This document shows, one piece after another, positions 1 through 8,875 of a stretch of 64,000 nucleotides of DNA. Every line of letters starts with the position of its first letter. Position 1 is the first letter of the stretch. The stretch lies in NCBI RefSeq assembly GCF_039531165.1, contig NZ_BAAAPN010000015.1, positions 1 through 64,000 of the forward strand. The letters are read 5' to 3'. The notes beneath the pieces are model-generated. The model did no database searches, was not told the origin of the DNA, and worked only from the letters and a program-made list of their open reading frames with translations. The DNA comes from Nostocoides_A vanveenii. GTDB taxonomy: Bacteria; Actinomycetota; Actinomycetes; Actinomycetales; Dermatophilaceae. Made by a program: the position numbers and the translations under genes.

Positions 1-93
1 GCTTTGGCCACCCGCTACGACAAACTCGCCGTCCGATACGACGCAATAACCCACGTCGTCAGCATCAGCCGCTGGCTCAAACGACTTTCGTAA
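1..93 (+). mobile_element. IS5-like transposase, 3' end only
   Basis: An open frame runs from the first base to a TAA at 91-93 and encodes 30 residues. It contains ATRYDKLAVRYDA and ends in WLKRLS, which is the C-terminal pattern of IS5-group DDE transposases. The rest of the gene lies outside the window, so it cannot be told whether the element is intact. About 37 bases separate it from the stop codon of the subtilase gene. The right terminal inverted repeat should lie in that gap, but I cannot define it without the left end. The assignment rests on memory of the family's C-terminal motif. Confidence 0.6.
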
Positions 94-130
94 CACGGCC
101 TAGCAGGGTTTAGGGACTGGGGTCGGGCAC

Positions 131-3109
131 TTAGGGCAGGACGGACACCAGGGTCCGGCCCACCGTCGCGCTCCCGTCGGACCACGTGACGGTGCCGAGG
201 TGGCGCACGCCGGGGGTCAGGCCCGTCCAGTTGAGCGTGACCAGCGCGGGCACACCGGTGGTGACGGATTGCGTCGCGGGCGTCGCCGTGAGATTCCCGG
301 TGGCGCTCGAGCCGACCGCGAAGCTGTTCAGCTTGATGTCAATGGTGTCGCTCGCACCGGCGAAGTAGTCCAGCGTGACGACATACGTCCCGCCGAGGTC
401 GGCGCCGGTGAGGGTGACCGATTCCTCGGACGACCCGCCACCGGACGAGCCGACCAGCACACCGCCCCTGGTGACACTGATGTCAAGGTCGGTTCCGGCC
501 GGGTAGTCGGCGTCATAGGTCGCGAAACGGAGCACCTTCGTGCCCGCCGGGACCACGACGGACGCCGTGGTGTTCGTCGGCTTCGGCGTCGTCACGGTTG
601 CGACCTGGGCCGGCACCAGGCCCGCGACCGCTGCCGTCAGCGTGCCCGTATACCCCGGCGTGACCGTGACGGCGGAAGTGCCCGAGGCACCCGCAACCGC
701 GATCTCGGACGGGGCAGCCGCAGCGACCGGGTTGAGGGCGATCGAACTGCGCACCGAGTGCCCGCGCTTGTCGGTCCAGGTCAACGACCCGAATGCCCAA
801 GCACCGAGCGGCGCCGTCGTCCGGGTGATCGTGACCTTGAAAGTGCGCGACTGCAGCGGCGGAACCGTGAGCTTGTCGACATTGACCGACCCGGTGAAGC
901 CGGCCGGCAGCACCAGCGTGGGCTTGTACTGCGAGGCCTGGTCGACCGAGGTGTTGGTGACCGTTCGCGAGATGGTCTGGCTTCCGGCCAGCCCGGCGAT
1001 GGCGATGCTCGGGTAGTTCAGGTCGCTCGGGTCCATCCCGCCATACCTCTGGCAGAACGCGGGCGATGTTGTCACCTGCTGGAACTGACCGATGCCGCAG
1101 CCATACCGGAACCAGTCGACGGCCGAGTTGGAGTAGACGAGGCCGGGGTCGAAGGACTTCGGTGGGACGACGTGCCCATTGCCATAGTCGAGCGGAGTCG
1201 CATCGTGACCGGTGCGCTGGATCGGCAGCCCGCGGTTGTCGAGAGTCGTGGCCGTCGTCATCAGTGCCGACTTGATCCACATCGGCGACCACTGCGGGTG
1301 CGCCTGCTTCAGGAGGGCGGCCAGGCCGGCGACGTGCGGCGCCGACATGGAGGTTCCCGAGAGCGAGTTGAAGTCGTTGTGCCCAGCATCACCGGCCGGC
1401 GAGACAGCGGCGATGACATCGACACCAGGCGCGGTCACGTCCGGCTTGAGCAGGTCACCGCCACCGGCGAGCGCAGGCCCGTATGACGAGAAGCCCGCCA
1501 TCTCCGGCGCGCGGGCCGGCGCGGGGTCGCGTGGCCCGATCGTGGCGGTCGCTGCAGCGCCGGCCGAAGCGGCATACGCGCGGATCGCGGCACCGTTCAC
1601 CGCGTTGACGTGACTGGTCGGGACCGCGTGGAAGTCAGCGTTGAGCGACTGCGCGGCCGAGGTGTTCGCGAGGACCATGCCCACACCCCCGGCCTCCTTG
1701 ACCGCCGCACTCTTGTCCACCCGCGCGGTCGTGCCGCGCAGGCAGATAACGATCTTGCCGGCGATCTTGGCCGGGTCCAGGACGGCGACCCCGCCATTGT
1801 TGGCCGCCGAGTAGCACAGGGCCACCTTGGTCGGGTCGGCGCCGGGCAGGCCGACGGTCGAGGAGTCGACGAGCGGCGCCGGGCCAACTCCGGTCGGGCT
1901 GACGCCCACGCCGGCATACGTTTGGCCGTTGCCGAGGGTGACGGTGTTGGAGACGCCACGGTCGTGGGTGCTCGCGGCGACCGTCATCGTCCAGGGCGCG
2001 TTGTGCGCGACGCTGGAGACACCGATGGTGTCTCCGCTGTTGCCCGCGCTCGCCGAGACGAATACGCCGGCGTCCGCGGCACCGAGGAAGGCAATCTCGT
2101 CAGCCCCGACGACAGATTGCGACGACCCCGAGACCGAGTAGTTGATGACGTCCACACCGTCGGCGACGGCGTCGTTGATCGCCTTGACGATCGACTCGGT
2201 GGTGCCGCTTGCGCGGCCGTCGGGGGTGGCCCACAAGACCTTGTAGGCCGCCAGGCGCGCGGCCGGCGCCATGCCGGAGATCGAGCCGACGGAGCCGCCG
2301 TTGATCGTGGCCGGCACCCCATTGTTGCCGCCGGCGGTGCTGGCGGTGTGGGTCCCGTGTCCGTTGTAGTCGCGCGGCGAGAGGAACTCGAAGCTCTCGA
2401 CCTTGTTGCCCTTGGTGTAGTAGCGCGCACCGATGAGCTTGTTGTTGCAGGTGACCGGGCTGGTTTCGCCGGCGTCGCAGACGCCGTGCCACTTGGCGTC
2501 GATGACGGCCTGGTCCGGCCGCGGCGACGGCAACGCCGCGAAAGACGCGCTGTCGGACCAGATGCCGGAGTCGAGAACGCCGATGATGACGCCCTCGCCC
2601 GCCTTGCTCGCGCCGCCGAACTGTGTCGCCCAGGCCCCCGTGGATCCCGTCAGGCCGAGGAAGTCGGGTGTCGTGGTGGTCTCGGCGTAGCGGAGCTCGT
2701 CCTTCCATACGTGCGCGACACCCGGGGCCTTGGCGATGCGCGCTGCTTCGGCGTCGGTAAGGCTGGCGCTGAAGCCATTGAAGGCGACGGTGTAGTCGAC
2801 ACGCTTGGCCCCATCCGCGCCGATGGAGCGCAGGGCGGCATCGTGGCCGGCGATCAGGTGACGCGCATACGCGCGGGCATTGGCCGAACGGACATCGACC
2901 TTGGCGCGCCCGTTCGGCTTGGTGCGCGAATAGCCCGGATCGCTCCCGTCATAGCTGGCGAGCGGTGCGGGTGCGGTCATGACCAGATAGACGCTCTTTG
3001 CGGCGGCCGGTGCGGCTTGCGAGGCGGTGGTTGTCGCAGCCATGGCCAGGGGCAAGACGCTGAGCGCCGCCACCGCTGTCCAGGCTCGACGGTGAGCCGA
3101 AATCTTCAC
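131..3109 (-). CDS. Secreted subtilisin-like serine protease (S8 family, PA insert)
   Basis: Extracellular serine endopeptidase of about 992 residues. In the numbering of the longest frame (M at 3133), a signal peptide is followed by an I9-type propeptide (about 45-150), then the catalytic domain with Asp188 (VLDSG), His259 (NGHGTHT), oxyanion Asn365 (SAGNSG) and Ser595 (SGTSMSAPH). A PA domain is inserted between the His and Ser blocks (about 420-540). An Fn3-like subtilase domain and a second beta-rich region follow to the C-terminus. I prefer the GTG start at 3109 because GGAAGGA lies 9 bases upstream; the in-frame ATG at 3133 has no such site. It is monocistronic. Family assignment is secure; the substrate is unknown. 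Confidence 0.95.
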   Translation of the reverse strand: MKISAHRRAWTAVAALSVLPLAMAATTTASQAAPAAAKSVYLVMTAPAPLASYDGSDPGYSRTKPNGRAKVDVRSANARAYARHLIAGHDAALRSIGADGAKRVDYTVAFNGFSASLTDAEAARIAKAPGVAHVWKDELRYAETTTTPDFLGLTGSTGAWATQFGGASKAGEGVIIGVLDSGIWSDSASFAALPSPRPDQAVIDAKWHGVCDAGETSPVTCNNKLIGARYYTKGNKVESFEFLSPRDYNGHGTHTASTAGGNNGVPATINGGSVGSISGMAPAARLAAYKVLWATPDGRASGTTESIVKAINDAVADGVDVINYSVSGSSQSVVGADEIAFLGAADAGVFVSASAGNSGDTIGVSSVAHNAPWTMTVAASTHDRGVSNTVTLGNGQTYAGVGVSPTGVGPAPLVDSSTVGLPGADPTKVALCYSAANNGGVAVLDPAKIAGKIVICLRGTTARVDKSAAVKEAGGVGMVLANTSAAQSLNADFHAVPTSHVNAVNGAAIRAYAASAGAAATATIGPRDPAPARAPEMAGFSSYGPALAGGGDLLKPDVTAPGVDVIAAVSPAGDAGHNDFNSLSGTSMSAPHVAGLAALLKQAHPQWSPMWIKSALMTTATTLDNRGLPIQRTGHDATPLDYGNGHVVPPKSFDPGLVYSNSAVDWFRYGCGIGQFQQVTTSPAFCQRYGGMDPSDLNYPSIAIAGLAGSQTISRTVTNTSVDQASQYKPTLVLPAGFTGSVNVDKLTVPPLQSRTFKVTITRTTAPLGAWAFGSLTWTDKRGHSVRSSIALNPVAAAAPSEIAVAGASGTSAVTVTPGYTGTLTAAVAGLVPAQVATVTTPKPTNTTASVVVPAGTKVLRFATYDADYPAGTDLDISVTRGGVLVGSSGGGSSEESVTLTGADLGGTYVVTLDYFAGASDTIDIKLNSFAVGSSATGNLTATPATQSVTTGVPALVTLNWTGLTPGVRHLGTVTWSDGSATVGRTLVSVLP

Positions 3110-3252
3110 GCGGGTTGTTCCTTCCGAATCCAACGACGCGCAAAACAGCGCGCCGTGGCTGACGGTAGTGCGCGGACGCGGACAGCGCGACAGCAGCGTG
3201 CCTGCGCTCCTGGCTGCGAGAGCGGCTATCGGGTGGCCGGTGTGCGCGTGCC

Positions 3253-3777
3253 CTACCCCCGGGGGGCGGCGAAGTCGCTCAGGCGCGCCGCGCCGGGCGT
3301 CAGGTCGGACCAGGCACCGGCATACGTCAAGACGGCAACGCCGCCGGTCGGGAAGCCCGCGCCAAGCGCCTCGTGCGCCTTGCGCGACCCGTCGCCGTCG
3401 GCCAGCAAGCTCGCCAGTGCCGGAATGCCCGGGGCGTGCCCGATGACCAGCACGACGTTCGCGTCGTGGTCGGCCTCGCGGATGACGTCGAGGAGGGAGG
3501 TCGGGCCGGCGTTGTAGAGGCGGGTGTCAAAGCGGACATCGGCCTCGGGGCAGCCGCCCGCCCACACGCCCGCGGCCGTCTGGCGGGTGCGCTCCGCCGT
3601 CGAACACAGGACCTCGTCGATGCCGATCGAGTGCTGCCGAAGCCACGCCCCGACCGCCTCGGCGTCCCGCTTGCCCTGATGGGACAGATCGCGCTCGTGA
3701 TCGCCCTCGGGATCGTGCGACGCCGCCGCCGCATGCCGCATGAGGATGAGGATCCGGTCCATGGCCGCGGTGGTCAT
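3253..3777 (-). CDS. SixA-like histidine phosphatase
   Basis: Protein of 174 residues in the histidine phosphatase (phosphoglycerate mutase-like) superfamily, SixA branch. The phospho-accepting histidine is in LMRHAAA near the N-terminus, where the usual RHG is RHA as in SixA. A second histidine is in VIGHAPG, and the STAERTRQTA block matches the family's arginine-bearing helix. Family members remove phosphate from phosphohistidine or from small phosphoesters. The length fits SixA. An ATG five codons downstream is an alternative start. It is divergent from the DUF937 gene. The substrate cannot be read from the sequence. Confidence 0.85.
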   Translation of the reverse strand: MTTAAMDRILILMRHAAAASHDPEGDHERDLSHQGKRDAEAVGAWLRQHSIGIDEVLCSTAERTRQTAAGVWAGGCPEADVRFDTRLYNAGPTSLLDVIREADHDANVVLVIGHAPGIPALASLLADGDGSRKAHEALGAGFPTGGVAVLTYAGAWSDLTPGAARLSDFAAPRG

Positions 3778-3941
3778 GGTCCTAGCATGCTCCTTCGCAG
3801 GCCGCCCCGACCGGTGACCGGTCGCACAGAGGGAAGACGCATGCCGTAGTTGGTACTTTCTATGCTCTGGTGATCGCCGGGCATCGGAGCCCGTCGACCC
3901 CGCGCCGCTCCCGGTGCAGACGAGAACGAGGTAGTCCCCCT

Positions 3942-4670
3942 ATGTCCAATGCCGTTGACGACATCCTGAACAGCCTGGACCTGAACCAGTTGGCCGACAT
4001 GGTGGGCGCCGACCCCGGCGACGTCGAGCAGGCGGCCGCCGCTGCGCTGCCGGCCCTCTTCGGTGGTCTCTCGGCCAATGCGCAGGACCCGGGCGGCGCC
4101 TCATCGCTGCTCGAGGCCCTCGGTCAGCACGACGGATCGCTACTCGATGGCGGGGTCGATGTCTCGCAGATCGATGTGAACGACGGCCAGGCGATCGCCG
4201 GGCACATCTTCGGCGACAACACCGACGCCGTCTACAACCAGCTCGGTCAGTATGGCGCGGCCGGCGGCCTCGGCAGCAGCCTCTTCCGCCGCCTTCTGCC
4301 GATCCTGGCACCGATCGTCTTGTCCTATGTGATGAAGCAGATGACCCAGCGCACCGGCGGCGGTGCCTCTTCCGGCTCCGGCGGTGGCGGCGGTCTCGGC
4401 GACATCCTGGGCTCGATTCTCGGCGGGGGCTCGGCCCAGCAGGCCCCCCAGGATTCGCAGCTCGACCCCGGTGCCCTGCCCCAGCAGACCAACACCACGC
4501 AGGCACCCTCCCCGACCGGGTCCGCCGGCAGCCTCGACGACATCCTCAAGGATGTCCTCGGCGGCGCGGCCTCCAGCACGAGCACCCGCACGCGCACCCA
4601 GGAGCAGCAGCCGTCGGGCGGGTCGATCATCGACATCCTCGGTTCAATCCTCGGCGGCGGTCGCCGCTGA
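3942..4670 (+). CDS. DUF937 family protein with Gly-rich DIL repeats
   Basis: Protein of 242 residues. The N-terminal 120 or so residues match the DUF937/YidB-like helical fold (DDILNSLDLNQLADMVG). The C-terminal half is Gly/Ser/Gln-rich and carries related blocks, GDILGSILGGG, DDILKDVLGG and DILGSILGGG, separated by disordered linkers. I chose ATG 3942 because GAACGAGG lies just upstream; an open frame upstream (from 3870) lacks a site. No signal peptide is seen. A possible -10 TATGCT lies at 3861-3866. The function of DUF937 proteins is not established. The repeated amphipathic motif suggests self-association, which is inference. Confidence 0.85.
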   Translation: MSNAVDDILNSLDLNQLADMVGADPGDVEQAAAAALPALFGGLSANAQDPGGASSLLEALGQHDGSLLDGGVDVSQIDVNDGQAIAGHIFGDNTDAVYNQLGQYGAAGGLGSSLFRRLLPILAPIVLSYVMKQMTQRTGGGASSGSGGGGGLGDILGSILGGGSAQQAPQDSQLDPGALPQQTNTTQAPSPTGSAGSLDDILKDVLGGAASSTSTRTRTQEQQPSGGSIIDILGSILGGGRR

Positions 4671-4702
4671 CCTCTCGGCTCACCGCCGACTGCATAGCGG
4701 GC

Positions 4703-4727
4703 GGCCACCCCCTTTTGGGCGGTGGCC
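4703..4727. terminator. Hairpin after the DUF937 gene
   Basis: GGCCACC-CCC, a TTTT loop and GGG-CGGTGGCC form a stem of about 10 bp with one bulge, 33 bases after the DUF937 stop codon. There is no long U tract. It is a plausible terminator between the DUF937 gene and the next secreted-protein gene. Confidence 0.5.
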
Positions 4728-4824
4728 GGCCGCCGTCGTTGCACGGGATTCGCCAATGCGCCACGCCGTCCACTTGCCTGGCGGTAGCGTGCGGGCCATC
4801 GGCCCAGCCAGCGCAGGAGTTCTG

Positions 4825-7326
4825 TTGTCGCACGCACCACTGTCCCCGCCGGCACGTGGCGTCCGCGCGCGCTGGCAGCGCCGCGCGACGGTGGGCGTAA
4901 CGGCTCTGACCCTTGCCGTATGCAGTTCGGTCGGCTCCCCCTCGTCCGCCGACTCCGCGGGCCTGACGATTGCGCCTTCAGCGGTCGTCGGTGGTGGCTT
5001 CGTCAATGTCGTCGCCTATGCCCCTGACGGCTCGGGCGCACTGGCGGGGACCGATCTCGCAGGGACCGCCTGGTCGAGTGCCGGCGCCGGCCGGGTGGGC
5101 GATCGGTGGGTGATGTCCGGCGGCGACCTGGCCGCCGGATCGCGTGGCGCCGCCCTGCCGCGCCGCTTGGGCGTGGCTGCCATCGCCTGGCGAACCCCCG
5201 ATCAGGTGTATGCCGTGACCGGCAAGGGCCCGGCCGACGCGCGACTGGTGGTCTCCGACGACCGGGGCGGGCACTGGCATACCGTCCCGACGCCGGCTTT
5301 CGGGGCGAGCGCGGGCGATCAGGTCGCCACCGGCGCGAACACCCACCCGCGCACCACTGGCCGGCTGGTTGCTGTCTCGCCTGATTCGACGTCGGTCTAT
5401 GTCGGGACCTACACCGGCATTCTGCGCCACCGTCCCGACAGCGCGACCACGACCCAGGTGCTGCGCTTCGCGTCGGTCGGAGCAGGCAATGGTCAGGCCA
5501 CATCGATGGCGTCGGTGGGGACGGGTCTGGCTGAGCGCGTCTATGCGCTGGTGCGTGATCCGGACGGGTCGGGCACCGATACGACGACCTCGACCGGCAC
5601 GGATAACTGGCTGCTGGAGTTCGCGCCGGCGACGCCGAATCGCGTGACTCGCCTGCGGCCCGGCTGTCTGAGTGGGCAGGCCACGGCCCGGCCCGACGAA
5701 CTCGTGGCGGTGAGCGAACGCGGCCTGCCCGCGCTCTACGTCAGCTGGGGCAGCCGGGGGTTATTCCGCTATGGACGCGACAGCCGGAATCAGTTGGGCT
5801 GGAAGCTGATCGCCAAGGCCGCGCGCACACCGAGCACGTGCGGCAGCGCGCCCGCACTCAGCGTCAGTGGCGCCAAGATCACGGCCTGGCCCGCGCTCGA
5901 TGCGATCCCTGGGCCCGGCGACGGGACGACGATCGTGATCGCCGGCATTTCGAAGGGGTGCGGCACCGCAGCCATTGCCCCCTGCCAGGCCATCGCCCGC
6001 GTGACCGTGCCGCGCACCGGCGCGGCGCTCGTGACGCCGTTGCTGACGAGCGACGCCCAACTGTCGACGGTGCTGCCGGACGGGCGCCCGTGGTGGGTCG
6101 TCGCGCGGTCCGACGCCGACCCGTCGGCACCCGCGTGGGTCAAGCTGCGGGCGGCCGAGCCGGGCTACTCGGAGTGGGTGCCTGGCAGCCTCGCGATCGC
6201 CCCGGGCAGCACGCCCGATGCACTGACCATGCTGATGGCCGGACGCGCCGGGGTCTGGCGGGGCAGCACGGATCCGGGCGGCACGGCGACGTGGCAACCG
6301 GTGAGCGCCGGGTTGACCTCAACCTTCCCGGTGGCGGCTGCAGCGCGGGATGCCGAGCGGATCGTCGCCCTCGACCTCGACCGGCAGGTGCTGGTCTCGT
6401 CGGACGGGCTCGCCGAGCAGGCGCCCCACAACCACCGCCCCGCGACCTTCAGCGGGCAGGCGCAGGGTCCCACTGCCGTCGCTGTCGCTCCGGACGGACG
6501 GATCGGCGTCGGCTATGGCACGGGCGAGGTCTGGACCAATCCCGACGCCTGGTCCGAATCCGCGTCGGCAAACTGCTGGCGCAGCCTGGGCCGCCCGGCA
6601 GCTGGCGTCATCTCGGATCTCGCGGCGACCGATGACGCCGTCGTGGCGGCCGTCCCCGGGGTCGGGCTCTGGCGCCTGGACGCTCCGGTCGGCTGCGAAG
6701 CGGATACGGCGACGTGGAGCCTGGTTGCGAGCGAGGTGGTCGGCGCGCCCGGCACCAGCCCGATCGATCTGAGCGCCGGCCCAGGTGCCCTCTTCGCGTT
6801 CACCCAGGGCGAGGGACTGCATCGGTCCGTCGACGGGGGGCGGACCTTCAGCCGGGTCTGGGCGCCGCCGGAGGGGACGCCGGTGGCGAAATTCGTCGGC
6901 GAGGTCGCTCTCGACCCGGCCCGGGACCGCGTGTATGTCGCCGACCCGACGGGCGTGACCCGGATCGACCAGGCGTCGACGTGTCAGACCTGCCTCGGCA
7001 TCGCGCTGACCGTTGCCGGCGCGCCGGGCTTCGACCCCGCTCAGGTTGCACCGGCACTCGCCGTCGACGATGCCGGACGGGTCGTCGTGGCGACCGTCGC
7101 GGCCGATGCGCTGGACGCGCCCCAGTCGTTCGTGCGGCTCTACCGCACGAACGACGCTGAGGCGACCGACCTGGCGGACGTGACTCCGTCGGCATACGCC
7201 GACTATGCGGCGACAACGCGCGGTCTGGTCCCGATCCCGGGCAGCGGGCGGATGCTGCTCGTCAGTGGCGGACAGGGACTGTCCGTCCTGACTGACCTCG
7301 GCACGGTCGGGACTCGGTCAGGCTGA
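4825..7326 (+). CDS. Secreted Asp-box (BNR) beta-propeller protein
   Basis: Exported protein of about 833 residues and unknown activity. The proposed TTG start at 4825 has AGGAG five bases upstream and is followed by basic residues (RARWQRR), a hydrophobic stretch and a likely signal cleavage before SADSAG. In-frame ATG 4756 is the alternative. Several Asp-box-like motifs (S-x-D-x-G-x-x-W/F), for example DDRGGHWHTV and VDGGRTFSRVW, recur with propeller-like spacing, as in sialidase-type and Ycf48-like repeat proteins. No sialidase Arg triad is obvious, so I do not call an enzyme. It runs convergently into gatB. Confidence 0.75.
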   Translation: MSHAPLSPPARGVRARWQRRATVGVTALTLAVCSSVGSPSSADSAGLTIAPSAVVGGGFVNVVAYAPDGSGALAGTDLAGTAWSSAGAGRVGDRWVMSGGDLAAGSRGAALPRRLGVAAIAWRTPDQVYAVTGKGPADARLVVSDDRGGHWHTVPTPAFGASAGDQVATGANTHPRTTGRLVAVSPDSTSVYVGTYTGILRHRPDSATTTQVLRFASVGAGNGQATSMASVGTGLAERVYALVRDPDGSGTDTTTSTGTDNWLLEFAPATPNRVTRLRPGCLSGQATARPDELVAVSERGLPALYVSWGSRGLFRYGRDSRNQLGWKLIAKAARTPSTCGSAPALSVSGAKITAWPALDAIPGPGDGTTIVIAGISKGCGTAAIAPCQAIARVTVPRTGAALVTPLLTSDAQLSTVLPDGRPWWVVARSDADPSAPAWVKLRAAEPGYSEWVPGSLAIAPGSTPDALTMLMAGRAGVWRGSTDPGGTATWQPVSAGLTSTFPVAAAARDAERIVALDLDRQVLVSSDGLAEQAPHNHRPATFSGQAQGPTAVAVAPDGRIGVGYGTGEVWTNPDAWSESASANCWRSLGRPAAGVISDLAATDDAVVAAVPGVGLWRLDAPVGCEADTATWSLVASEVVGAPGTSPIDLSAGPGALFAFTQGEGLHRSVDGGRTFSRVWAPPEGTPVAKFVGEVALDPARDRVYVADPTGVTRIDQASTCQTCLGIALTVAGAPGFDPAQVAPALAVDDAGRVVVATVAADALDAPQSFVRLYRTNDAEATDLADVTPSAYADYAATTRGLVPIPGSGRMLLVSGGQGLSVLTDLGTVGTRSG

Positions 7327-7348
7327 GCTCCCCCACAAAGGGCCGGAC

Positions 7349-8872
7349 TCAGGTGAGCTTGGCCAGGATGAGCGCACGCGCGGCAGCCGCGTCACCTTGG
7401 CCTTTGAGCTCCTTCATCACCTGGCCGATGAGCGCGCCGGCGGCCTGAACCTTGCCGTCGCGAACCTTTTGGGCCACATCGGGATTGGCCGCGATCACCG
7501 CGTCGACGGCGGCTTCCAGCGCGCCGGAGTCCTGCACCAACTCCAAGCCGCGCGCATCGGCGACCGCCGCCGGTCTGCCCTCGCCGGCGAGCACGCCATC
7601 CCAGACCTGACGGGCCATCGCGTCGTTGAGGCGGCCGCCGGAGACCAGGCTCTCCAACTCGGCGACGTGGGCCGGCCCGACACCCAGGGACTCGGCATAG
7701 GTCACGACATCGCTGCCGTCGGCGTTGGCGCGGCGCGCGATCTCGCCGGACCACCACTTGCGGGCTCCGGACGCGCTGGCCCCCGCGGCGACGGTCTTAC
7801 CGATCAGATCCACCAGGCCGGCATTGACGACATCGCGCATCTCTAGGTCCGAGTAGCCCCACTCCCCCTGCAGCCGCTTGCGGCGCTGCCCCGGCGGCTC
7901 GGGCAGGGCCGCGCGAAGCTCCTCGACCCATTCCCGGCTCGGGGCGATCGGCACCAGGTCGGGCTCGGGGAAATAGCGGTAGTCCTCGGCGTCCGACTTC
8001 TCGCGGCCGGAGGTCGTGATGCCGGTGTCCTCATGCCAGTGCCGCGTCTCCTGCACCACGCGGCCGCCGCTGGAAAGGATCGCCGCGTGGCGCGTCATCT
8101 CATAGCGCACCGCACGCTCGACCGAGCGCAGCGAGTTGACATTCTTGGTCTCCGAGCGGGTGCCGAAAGCGTCGGATCCCTTGGGGGACAAGGACAAATT
8201 CACGTCACAGCGCATCGAGCCCTGCTCCATGCGGACGTCCGACACACCGAGCGCCTTGAGCAGGTCGCGCAGCGTTGCGACATACGCCCTGGCGATCTCC
8301 GGCGCCCGCTCCCCGGCTCCGACCATCGGCTTCGTGACGATCTCGATGAGCGGGATGCCGGCGCGGTTGTAGTCGACGAGCGAGTGCGTCGCCCCGTGGA
8401 TGCGACCCGTCGCGCCGCCTACGTGTGTCGACTTGCCGGTGTCCTCCTCCATGTGCGCGCGCTCGATCTCGACGCGATAGACGGTGCCGTCGTCGAGTTC
8501 GACGTCGAGGTATCCCCCGAAGCAGATCGGCTCGTCATACTGACTGGTCTGGAAGTTCTTCGGCATGTCCGGATAGAAGTAGTTCTTCCGGGCGAAGCGG
8601 CACCACGTCGCGATCTCGCAATTGAGCGCCAGACCGATCCGGATCGCCGACTCCACGCCGATCTCGTTGACCACCGGCAACGCACCGGGCAGCCCGAGAC
8701 AGACCGGGCAAACCTGGGTGTTCGGCTCCGCGCCAAAGGTCGTCGTGCATCCGCAGAACATCTTGGTCGTGGTGCCGAGTTCGACGTGCACCTCCAGCCC
8801 CATCACCGGGTCGTATGCCGCATTGGTCGCCGCCCAGGTCAGCACCGGTTCGGCCGTGGTCGCCTGCGCCAT
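7349..8872 (-). CDS. gatB: Asp-tRNA(Asn)/Glu-tRNA(Gln) amidotransferase subunit B
   Basis: Subunit B (507 residues) of the GatCAB amidotransferase, which converts misacylated Glu-tRNA(Gln) and/or Asp-tRNA(Asn) to the amidated form. The N-terminal block MGLEVHVELGTTTKMFCGC and Cys40, Cys42, Cys55 and Cys58 match the conserved cradle domain with its metal-binding cysteines. The C-terminal helical and YqeY-like tail (about 360-507) binds tRNA. The length is typical. The start ATG lies three bases after the gatA stop, so translation is probably coupled. It is the last gene of gatC-gatA-gatB. Confidence 0.97.
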   Translation of the reverse strand: MAQATTAEPVLTWAATNAAYDPVMGLEVHVELGTTTKMFCGCTTTFGAEPNTQVCPVCLGLPGALPVVNEIGVESAIRIGLALNCEIATWCRFARKNYFYPDMPKNFQTSQYDEPICFGGYLDVELDDGTVYRVEIERAHMEEDTGKSTHVGGATGRIHGATHSLVDYNRAGIPLIEIVTKPMVGAGERAPEIARAYVATLRDLLKALGVSDVRMEQGSMRCDVNLSLSPKGSDAFGTRSETKNVNSLRSVERAVRYEMTRHAAILSSGGRVVQETRHWHEDTGITTSGREKSDAEDYRYFPEPDLVPIAPSREWVEELRAALPEPPGQRRKRLQGEWGYSDLEMRDVVNAGLVDLIGKTVAAGASASGARKWWSGEIARRANADGSDVVTYAESLGVGPAHVAELESLVSGGRLNDAMARQVWDGVLAGEGRPAAVADARGLELVQDSGALEAAVDAVIAANPDVAQKVRDGKVQAAGALIGQVMKELKGQGDAAAARALILAKLT

Positions 8873-8875
8873 GAC

